From Microbacterium candidum (GTDB lineage: Bacteria; Actinomycetota; Actinomycetes; Actinomycetales; Microbacteriaceae): a stretch of DNA of 64,000 nucleotides. The stretch is taken from NCBI RefSeq assembly GCF_030315975.1, contig NZ_JASXSZ010000003.1:367079-431078 (forward strand), written 5' to 3'. The position numbers and the translations under genes are program-made. This document shows positions 54,819 to 64,000 of the stretch, in pieces (the first letter of the stretch is position 1; each line of letters opens with the position of its first letter). The notes beneath the pieces are model-generated. The model was not told the origin of the DNA. It worked only from the letters and a program-made list of their open reading frames with translations, and did no database searches.

Positions 54819-56909
54819 ATGGCCACCGCCACCCAGACCTCCGAGCCGACCAGCACGCCCGACCTGCTGCGCCGAGACCTCGACGACCTCGGCGTGACGC
54901 TCGATGACGGGGTCGGCACCCTCCGCGTGTGGTCGGAGCACGCCGACGCGGTCGAGCTCGTGGTCTTCGACGAGCTGGACCTCGACTGGATCACCGAGAC
55001 GGCCGATCTCTCCCCCGCCGGCGGCGGAGTGTGGACGGTGACGACGCCGCTGCTGCGCCCAGGCGTTCCCTACGCCCTGCGGGTGTCCGGGCCGACCGGC
55101 CCCGGCAACACGTTCAATCCGCGGACCCTGCTGCTCGATCCTTACGGCCGCGGTATCCTGCCCCACCGCGACGGGTACCGCTCCGTCGTGGTCGACACGG
55201 GCTTCGACTGGGGCGACTCGCGCAAGCCCGCCGTGCCGCTCGATCGCACCGTGATCTATGAAGGCCACGTCACCGGCCTCACGAAGCGGCATCCTCTCAT
55301 CCCCCCGGCGCTCCACGGCACGTATGCGGGCCTCGCGCATCCCGCGATGATCGACCATCTGGTCTCGCTGGGCGTGACGAGCGTCGAGCTCCTCCCGGTC
55401 CACGCGTTCGCGTCCGAGGAGCGCCTCGTCCGCCACGGGCTGACGAACTACTGGGGATACAACACGCTCGGCTTCTTCGCCCCGCACGCCGCGTACGCCA
55501 GCGAAGCGGCGCGTCGAGAAGGTCCGGACGGCATCCTCCGCGAGTTCAAAGGCATGGTCCGGCTCCTTCACGAGGCGGGCCTCGAGGTCATCCTCGACGT
55601 CGTCTACAACCACACCGCGGAAGAGGGCATCGGCGGCCCGCGCACGAGCCTGCGCGGCATCGACAACCGTTCCTACTACCGCCAGACCGACGACGGCGCG
55701 TACATCGACGTCACCGGGTGCGGCAATTCGCTCGACACGTCGACGGATGCGGCGTCGCGCCTGGTCCTCGACTCCCTGCGCTACTGGGCGCAGGAGATGC
55801 ACATCGACGGCTTCCGCTTCGATCTCGCGACGACGCTCGGACGGGATGCGGAGCACGTGTTCACGCCGGAGCATCCCTTGCTGCGCGCGATCATCGACGA
55901 CCCGGCCCTCGCCGATGTCAAGAAGATCGCCGAGCCGTGGGACGTCGGACTGGGCGGCTGGCAGACCGGGAACTTCGGCGACGGCTGGATGGAGTGGAAC
56001 GATCGCTTCCGCGACCGTGCCCGCAACTTCTGGCTGAGCGACATCGACTACGCGCGACGCGCGGGCTTCGCACCCGACGGCGTCAGCGGGTTCGCCCACC
56101 GTCTCGCCGGGTCTGCGAACACCTTCAGCGTCGAGCGCGGCCCGCTCGCGAGCATCAACTTCGTCACCGCGCACGACGGATTCACCCTGCGCGATCTCGT
56201 CTCGTACGACGTCAAGCACAACATGGGCAACGGCGAGCAGAACCGCGACGGCACGGACACGAACCGTTCCTTCAACCACGGTGCCGAGGGCCCGACCGAC
56301 GACGAGCGCATCCTCGCCACGCGCCGCAGGGCGATGCGCAACCTCTTCGGCACGCTCCTGCTCTCCTCGGGCGTCCCGATGATCACCGCCGGGGACGAGG
56401 TCGGCCGCTCTCAGCGCGGCAACAACAACGCCTACTGCCACGACTCGACCCTGACGTGGCTGTCCTGGGACCACGCGCCGTGGCAGGAGGACCTCCTCGA
56501 GCACGTGCGCACGCTCACGCGTCTGCGCCGAGAGAATCCGGCGCTGCGACCGATCCGGTTCGCGCGCCTCGGCGAGCACACGCCGTCGGCATCCGTCATG
56601 GAGTGGTACGACGAGCACGGCGAGACCATGTCGATCGACAAGTGGAACAGCCCCGCGCACCGGACGCTGCAGTACGTCGCCGAGTCCACGCCCGAAGTGG
56701 AGGCGCCCAACCGCATCCTCCTCGTCGTACACGGCATGGAGAGCCCGATCGATGTGACGCTGCCCGACCTCGACGACGCCGAGTTCGTGCCCCTGTGGTC
56801 GAGCGCGGACGAGCGACCCGCGATGGATGCCCCGGCCCTCCGCGCCGGCGACACCGTCCACATGCCGCCGACCTCGATGACGTTGTTCCGCGTCGACGTC
56901 TCCGCGTAA
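54819..56909 (+). CDS. glgX: Glycogen debranching enzyme GlgX
   Basis: 696 residues. A GH13 isoamylase-type enzyme that removes alpha-1,6 branches. An N-terminal CBM48 domain (about 25-115, with TLRVWSEHADAVELVVFDE, partly quoted: LRVWSEHADAVELVVF) is followed by the catalytic barrel. Catalytic residues are Asp in DGFRFDLATTLGRD, Glu in KKIAEPWDVG and Asp in FVTAHDGFTLRDL. Other conserved parts are VYNHTAEE and GDEVGRSQRGNNNAYC. No good ribosome site precedes the ATG; TAGGGT (54807-54812) six bases upstream could be a -10 box giving a leaderless mRNA. It is first in the glgX-glgE-glgB set. Confidence 0.95.
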   Translation: MATATQTSEPTSTPDLLRRDLDDLGVTLDDGVGTLRVWSEHADAVELVVFDELDLDWITETADLSPAGGGVWTVTTPLLRPGVPYALRVSGPTGPGNTFNPRTLLLDPYGRGILPHRDGYRSVVVDTGFDWGDSRKPAVPLDRTVIYEGHVTGLTKRHPLIPPALHGTYAGLAHPAMIDHLVSLGVTSVELLPVHAFASEERLVRHGLTNYWGYNTLGFFAPHAAYASEAARREGPDGILREFKGMVRLLHEAGLEVILDVVYNHTAEEGIGGPRTSLRGIDNRSYYRQTDDGAYIDVTGCGNSLDTSTDAASRLVLDSLRYWAQEMHIDGFRFDLATTLGRDAEHVFTPEHPLLRAIIDDPALADVKKIAEPWDVGLGGWQTGNFGDGWMEWNDRFRDRARNFWLSDIDYARRAGFAPDGVSGFAHRLAGSANTFSVERGPLASINFVTAHDGFTLRDLVSYDVKHNMGNGEQNRDGTDTNRSFNHGAEGPTDDERILATRRRAMRNLFGTLLLSSGVPMITAGDEVGRSQRGNNNAYCHDSTLTWLSWDHAPWQEDLLEHVRTLTRLRRENPALRPIRFARLGEHTPSASVMEWYDEHGETMSIDKWNSPAHRTLQYVAESTPEVEAPNRILLVVHGMESPIDVTLPDLDDAEFVPLWSSADERPAMDAPALRAGDTVHMPPTSMTLFRVDVSA

Positions 56910-56932
56910 CGCTCCCGCGCTATGTTCGACAC

Positions 56933-59004
56933 GTGAGCCCGACCTCGTCGAAACCCTGGCGCAGCGCGATCCCGATCCCCGTCCGCCCCGCGGTCGAATG
57001 GGAGACGGAGCGCACCACGACGGCGCCCCGTATTCCGCTCGTCCTCCCGTCACCGTCGGTGCCCGGCGGCCTCTTCCGGCCGTCCGCGTATGCCGGCGAG
57101 GTCGTGCCGTTCGAGGTCACGGCGTTCCGCGAAGGGCACGACATCATCGGCGTGCACGTGCGGCTGACAAGTCCGAGCGGCGACGAGTCGCTGCATGTCC
57201 TGCGCCCGCTCGACGACGGAACAGACCGGTGGCGGGCGCGGATCCTCCTGAACGAGCAGGGCGTCTGGACGTACCGCTTCGAGGCCTTCGCCGACGAGTA
57301 CGCGACATGGGCGCATGCGGCGGAGCTGAAGATCGCGGCCGGCGTCGATGCACCGCTCATGCGCGAGATCGGGGCGCGCCTGTTCGAACGCGCGGCGACG
57401 GAGAAGGACCGCCCGGCCGCCGAGCGCAAGACACTGAAGACCGCCGCGGCATCCCTGCGCTCCCACGACGTCGACGATGCCGACGCGCTCGACCTCGTTC
57501 AGGATCCGCACCTGCTGTTCTACTTCACCCTCAGACCCGCGACGGCGCTCATGACCCTCGGCGACGAGCTCGAGCTGCTCGTCGAGCGCGAACGGGCCGG
57601 CGTCGGCGCGTGGTACGAGTTCTTCCCCCGCTCGGAGGGGGCGAAGCGCCTGAAGGACGGGACGATCAAGACCGGCACCTTCAAATCCGCCGCCAGGCGG
57701 CTGCCCGAGGTCGCCGCGATGGGGTTCGACGTCGTCTATCTGCCTCCGATCCATCCGATCGGCGAGACCAATCGCAAGGGCCGGAACAACACGCTCGACC
57801 CGCAGCCGGGAGATCCCGGGTCGCCGTGGGCGATCGGAGCCGCGTCCGGCGGTCATGACGCCGTCCATCCCGACCTCGGCACGCTCGCGGACTTCCGGCG
57901 GTTCGTCCGCACGGCGCGCGACAACGGTCTCGAGATCGCGCTCGACCTCGCCCTGCAGGCCTCCCCCGACCACCCGTGGGTGGCCGAGCACCCGGAGTGG
58001 TTCACGACGCTTCCCGACGGGACGATCGCGTTCGCGGAGAACCCGCCGAAGAAGTACCAGGACATCTACCCGATCAACTTCGACAACGATCCGGCAGGCA
58101 TCCGCGCCGAAGCGCTGCGGGTCGTCCGGCACTGGATCGCGCAGGGCGTGCGGATCTTCCGCGTCGACAACCCGCATACGAAGCCCCTGCAGTTCTGGGA
58201 GTGGCTCATCGGCGAGGTCACGGCCGAGGACCCCGACATCGTGTTCCTCGCCGAGGCGTTCACCCGTCCCGCCCCCATGCAGGCTCTCGCGATGGCGGGC
58301 TTCCAGCAGAGCTACACGTACTTCACGTGGCGCAACACGAAGGCCGAGCTCGAGGAGTTCCTCACGGGACTCGCGCACGACACCGACCACTTCCTACGGC
58401 CGAACCTCTTCGTCAACACGCCCGACATCCTCACCGAGTACCTGCAGTTCGGCGGGCGTCCGGGCTACAAGGTGCGTGCGGCGATCGCCGCGACGGCCGC
58501 GCCGACGTACGGCGTCTACGCGGGCTACGAGCTGTACGAGAACGTCGCCCGGCCCGGGTCCGAGGAGAACATCGACAACGAGAAGTACGAATACAAGGTG
58601 CGTGACTGGGCGGACGCGGAGGCCCGCGGCGACTCGCTCGCGCCATACCTCCGGCGGCTCAACGAGATCCGGCGGGCGCACCCCGCCCTGCGGCAGCTGC
58701 GCAACCTCTCCGTGCACTGGAGCGACGACGACGCCATCCTCGTCTACTCGAAGCACCTGCCTCCCATCTTCTCGCCGGACGGCCAGACCCAGGACACGAT
58801 CCTCGTCATCGCGAACGTCGATCCCCACTCGGTGCGCGAGACGATGGTGCACCTCGACACGAGGGTCTGGGGCTTCGAGCCCGGCCGCCACTACGAGGTC
58901 GAAGACCTCATCACGGGCGCTACCTGGACCTGGACGGATCACAACTTCGTGCGTCTCGACGCTTTCGCCGAGCCCGTCCACATCCTGCACGTGAAGGAAC
59001 TGCG

Positions 59005-59008
<4 letters not shown>
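56933..59008 (+). CDS. glgE: Alpha-1,4-glucan:maltose-1-phosphate maltosyltransferase GlgE
   Basis: 691 residues from GTG (56933). GH13_3 enzyme that extends alpha-glucan with maltose-1-phosphate. The N-terminal beta domain has AYAGEVVPFEVTAFREGHD, and the barrel has YLPPIHPIGETNRKGRNN. The nucleophile Asp is in RIFRVDNPHTKP, and the acid/base Glu is in IVFLAEAFTRP. KYQDIYPINFDND is diagnostic of GlgE. The gene is 23 bases after glgX; a TATGTT hexamer (56921-56926) just before GTG may give a separate leaderless transcript. It overlaps glgB by four bases. The enzymes that make maltose-1-P (TreS-Pep2 or GlgM) are not in the window. Confidence 0.96.
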
Positions 59009-61152
<2,144 letters not shown>

Positions 61153-61161
61153 CGCCGGAGC

Positions 61162-62106
61162 TCAGAACAGCAGGCTGGAGAGCCGCCCGCGCGCACGGAT
61201 GACGCGCGGGTCGGCGTCCCCGACGAGTGAGAAGAGCTCGAGCAGCCGCTCGCGCACGGGACCGCGCTCATCGGACGGGAGCTCCGCGAACAGGTCGAGG
61301 AGGCGCCCGAAGGCGTCGTCGACATGGCCGCCGGAGACGTCGAGGTCGGCCACCGCGAACTGCGCTTCGACGTCCGTCGGGTTCGCTGCGGCGGCGGCAC
61401 GAGCCTCCTGCAGGTCGGCATCCTGGACACGCTGGAGCAGCCGCACCTGGCCGAGACCTGTGCGCGCATCCTCATCGCGAGGGTTCTCCGCGAGTGCCTT
61501 CTCGTACGCCGTGACCGCACGCGCGTAGTCGCCCGCCTCGATCGCGTCGAACGCCTCGGCGTGGAGCGGCGGCAGCGCCGGCTCAGCGGCGTCATCCGCC
61601 GCAGCGGGCTCCTCGCCGTCCACGGCCACCGTTCCGCTCACGCCGTTCTGGGCGGCGAGCTGGAGGAGCTGTGCCACGACCTCGCGGACCTGCTGCTCCG
61701 GCACGGCACCGGTGAACATCTGCACGGGCTGACCGGCGACGAGTGCGACGACCATCGGGATCGACTGGGCGCGGAACGCCTGCGACAGCTGCGGGTTGGC
61801 GTCGACGTCCACCTTCGCCAGGACCACGCGGCCGGCGAGCTCGGTGACGACGCGCTCGAGCACCGGGCTCAGCTGCTTGCACGGACCGCACCACTCGGCC
61901 CAGAGGTCGACGACGACGGGCACGGTGCGCGAGAGCTCGAGAACCTGCGGGAACGTCTCGTCCGTGACATCCATCACGAGAGACGGGACGGATGCCGCGC
62001 CCTGTGCCGCGCCATCCGCAGCCGGTGCCGGTGCCTGGGGACGATTGCGGAGTGCGGACAGATCGACGGCGCCGCGCATGACGGCTCCGGGTGCGATATC
62101 GCTCAT
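61162..62106 (-). CDS. Thioredoxin-TPR protein (CnoX/YbbN-like)
   Basis: 314 residues. A Pro/Ala-rich N-terminal lead (about 20-40) is followed by a thioredoxin domain (about 44-150) with an intact WCGPC active site (Cys73, Cys76) in VVVDLWAEWCGPCKQLSPVL. The C-terminal part (about 185-312) is TPR-like, with AGDYARAVTAYEKALAENPR. This architecture is that of YbbN/CnoX, which in E. coli is a redox-linked chaperone for GroEL and EF-Tu clients. No signal peptide is seen, so cytoplasmic. It overlaps the upstream membrane protein gene by four bases (ATGA, 62103-62106). Confidence 0.9.
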   Translation of the reverse strand: MSDIAPGAVMRGAVDLSALRNRPQAPAPAADGAAQGAASVPSLVMDVTDETFPQVLELSRTVPVVVDLWAEWCGPCKQLSPVLERVVTELAGRVVLAKVDVDANPQLSQAFRAQSIPMVVALVAGQPVQMFTGAVPEQQVREVVAQLLQLAAQNGVSGTVAVDGEEPAAADDAAEPALPPLHAEAFDAIEAGDYARAVTAYEKALAENPRDEDARTGLGQVRLLQRVQDADLQEARAAAAANPTDVEAQFAVADLDVSGGHVDDAFGRLLDLFAELPSDERGPVRERLLELFSLVGDADPRVIRARGRLSSLLF

Positions 62107-63941
62107 TTGCTCGCTGCCTGTGCGTCGTGGAGCCCGCTGTTGTACGCGAGCAGACGGATCTTGTCGGTCGACCCCTGGCCGGGGACGTAGAAGAACAGCT
62201 GATCGCTGTAGGTCGTGGCGATGCCGGTCGACGAGGCATCGCCGGCGAGCGCCTTGACGGCGGGGGTGGTCGGCTTGATCTGCGCCCCGTCCTGGGTCGG
62301 CTTGACCGTGACCGTCTCGAACACGTTCACGGCGACGATCGCGCCGCTGGCGAGCGTCGCGAGCGCGACGGGAGGCTGGTCTCCCGCGGTCGAGGAGAAC
62401 GACATCGACCCGGTCTGCGCGCCCGTCTGGTTGAACGCGTCGAGCTGCTCCTTGTGCGACTTCTCGATGGCGACGCGCAGCTTGTCGGCCTCGCTGTCGA
62501 ACTCCTTCGCGAACGCGCTCTTGTCGCCGTTCGTGAGCAGGTCCGCGTAGGCGGTGGGAACGTCCTGCGGCGCCATCACGAGGAACTTCGAGTCGGGCTG
62601 GACCTGCGGGGCCCCGACCCAGGCTGCGGCGACGGCGGGCAGTTCCGCCTGCGCCTCCATGCCTGCCGAGTACGTGAGCTTGTATTCCGACCACGGATCC
62701 TGCTGCGTCATGACCATCATCGTCGGGGCGACCTTCTTGTCGGTCGGGTCGCTGACGACGGTCATGACCGTTCGCGGCCATCCGTCCTGCGCCTGCGGCA
62801 GGGTCACCGTCAACGGCGAGGTCGGGATCGCCGCAAGCGCCTTGTAGTCCGGCACCTTTCCGCGCACGGTGTAGTTCGTCACGCGCTCGGCGAGCATCGC
62901 ACCGTCGAGGCGGGTGCCGGCGAGCGTGTCGTCGTTCTTCGCGTCCGCCTCGGCGACGGTCTTCGCGATGCGGTTGAGGATGCGACCGGCCTGCCCCTCG
63001 GTCACGGCGGGCGCCTGCTGGCCTGCCGGCACGATGACGGAGGCGCTCGGCGACGGCGACGCGGAGGCGGCGAACTGGGGCCACGCGTCCGCGGAGCAGC
63101 CGGTGAAGGCGAGGGCCGACACCGCGACGATCGGGATCGCGGCGAACGCGCGCCGACTCGTGAGCGAGCGCCTCGCCTGCGGCGTCGCGCTGATGACGCC
63201 CTTGTCCGCCTGGATTTCGGAGAGGTCGATCGGCTCGGTGACCGGGAGCGGAGGAAGAGCCTTGCGGCGGGGGCCGCGCGAGCGGCGGATGTGTCGGATC
63301 GCGAGGAAGTAGAGCAGGACGCCCACTGCCATGAGGATCGCGCCGCCGAGGATCAGCGGACCGGACCACGGCGTCGCGGTCTGCAGCGGCCAGGTGATCG
63401 AGATCGCACTGGGCGCGGGCTTCGTCCCGTCGGTCGCGATGAGCACGCTCGTGCCCGCCGGGAGCTTCATCGGGGCGATCAGCACGCCGTCCTGCTGGAA
63501 CTCGTCGAGCCACAGGTCGGAGCCGACGGGGCTGTGCGTGGCGGGGGCCGGCGCTGCGGCATCACCGCCATCGCCTCCGTCGCCGCCGCCGCCCTGGGAG
63601 TCCGTCGGCGGCGTCACCGTCGCCGCGACCGCCGTGGAGGAGAGCTTGCCGTTCTTGCCCATCGTGATCTCGTCGTACGAGGTGTCGGCGAGCCAGGCCT
63701 TGAGGTCCGACGTGCGGGCGTACGACGCGAAGAGCTTTCCGCTCCCCTGGGCGCGCACCGTCTGCGTGCCCTCACGGGAGTTGAGGACGGCGCCGTCGAT
63801 GAGCACGAACGGGGCCTTGGACGTCGCCGGCATCGTCGCGGACGTGCTGGTCGGTCCTTGGAAGACCGTGCGTTCGGCGATGCCCGCGCCGATCATCAGA
63901 GCGGCGAGGACGAAGGCCGCTACGGCCCAGACGAATCGCAC
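62103..63941 (-). CDS. Membrane protein with internal lipoprotein-like signal, function unknown
   Basis: 612 residues from a GTG preceded by GGAGGG. The first part (1-230) has an N-terminal helix (5-22), an external domain, a Gly/Asp linker (about 114-128) and a second helix (about 195-215) followed by basic residues. After a cytoplasmic stretch, residues 257-282 read like a lipoprotein signal: Arg-rich start, hydrophobic core, LAFTGCS with Cys282. A Ser/Pro spacer and an external domain (about 310-612) follow. The shape suggests fusion of a membrane protein and a lipoprotein-like domain. I cannot assign a function. Coupling to the thioredoxin-TPR gene suggests envelope or redox quality control, which is speculation. 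Confidence 0.75.
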   Translation of the reverse strand: MRFVWAVAAFVLAALMIGAGIAERTVFQGPTSTSATMPATSKAPFVLIDGAVLNSREGTQTVRAQGSGKLFASYARTSDLKAWLADTSYDEITMGKNGKLSSTAVAATVTPPTDSQGGGGDGGDGGDAAAPAPATHSPVGSDLWLDEFQQDGVLIAPMKLPAGTSVLIATDGTKPAPSAISITWPLQTATPWSGPLILGGAILMAVGVLLYFLAIRHIRRSRGPRRKALPPLPVTEPIDLSEIQADKGVISATPQARRSLTSRRAFAAIPIVAVSALAFTGCSADAWPQFAASASPSPSASVIVPAGQQAPAVTEGQAGRILNRIAKTVAEADAKNDDTLAGTRLDGAMLAERVTNYTVRGKVPDYKALAAIPTSPLTVTLPQAQDGWPRTVMTVVSDPTDKKVAPTMMVMTQQDPWSEYKLTYSAGMEAQAELPAVAAAWVGAPQVQPDSKFLVMAPQDVPTAYADLLTNGDKSAFAKEFDSEADKLRVAIEKSHKEQLDAFNQTGAQTGSMSFSSTAGDQPPVALATLASGAIVAVNVFETVTVKPTQDGAQIKPTTPAVKALAGDASSTGIATTYSDQLFFYVPGQGSTDKIRLLAYNSGLHDAQAASK

Positions 63942-64000
63942 GAGTAACCCTCCACAGCCTGCGCTTCGGGGCGCGCAGAGCAGTCAGTCAGACATTTCAG

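Noticed and set aside
53613-57053. 1,146-codon minus-strand frame across the cysteine desulfurase and glgX
   Set aside because: It is a shifted frame of the desulfurase plus antisense of glgX; both real genes have complete catalytic motifs.

Overview
The window reads as a chromosomal segment of a high-GC actinobacterium, most likely a Microbacterium or a close Microbacteriaceae relative. GC is around 70%, GTG starts and ATGA overlaps are common, and the gene order is actinobacterial: uvrA-uvrC-rapZ-whiA, gap-pgk-tpiA-secG-rbpA, and tkt-tal-pgi-zwf-opcA-pgl. It also carries RbpA, OpcA, WhiA, GlgE and a DUF6230/DUF6114 pair. About 57 protein genes cover nearly all of it. I found no tRNA, rRNA, CRISPR array, insertion sequence, prophage or attachment site. 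The longest gene-free stretches are 3133-3378, 7526-7752, 38831-39009 and 15916-16090, all under 300 bases.

Left part (1-7.5 kb): a suf operon on the minus strand (sufB-sufD-Rieske ferredoxin-sufC, with sufC cut by the window edge). Divergent to it is ctaA (heme A synthase). Then come a small membrane protein, an ECF42-type sigma factor with its DGPF/YCII partner, and ctaB (heme O synthase). The theme is Fe-S and heme supply.

7.7-16 kb: the plus-strand pentose-phosphate operon tkt-tal-pgi-zwf-opcA-pgl. It ends at a REP-like repeat and a perfect 25-bp inverted repeat that separates it from rbpA. 16-20.6 kb, minus strand: rbpA, secG, the lower-glycolysis operon gap-pgk-tpiA, and sodA. 20.7-33.6 kb: whiA, rapZ, uvrC and uvrA (uvrA has a LexA/SOS box), a secreted 5'-nucleotidase, an OhrR-like MarR regulator divergent from a small zinc-ribbon protein, uvrB and coaE.

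33.7-39.9 kb: a response regulator convergent with a histidine kinase gene that overlaps a gene for a membrane protein with a degenerate GGDEF domain; then rpsA and small membrane proteins. 40-47 kb, accessory: DUF3054, a FUSC transporter, TetR divergent from a DUF6230/DUF6114 surface module, and a three-gene flavin electron-transfer cassette (ferric-reductase-like flavocytochrome, FMN-binding protein, ApbE). 47-54.7 kb: a flavin monooxygenase, a RecQ helicase fused to a phosphoribosyltransferase-like domain, a DUF6412/second-YidC pair, a cyclic-nucleotide-binding/thioredoxin-reductase fusion and an IscS-type cysteine desulfurase.

54.8-64 kb: glgX, glgE and glgB for alpha-glucan metabolism, then a thioredoxin-TPR protein and a membrane protein with an internal lipoprotein-like signal. 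The most interesting leads are the TetR-DUF6230-DUF6114 module beside the flavinylation cassette, the GGDEF-like gene coupled to the kinase, tandem palindromes between sufB and ctaA, and a strong excess of the hexamer GGATGC/GCATCC across the window.
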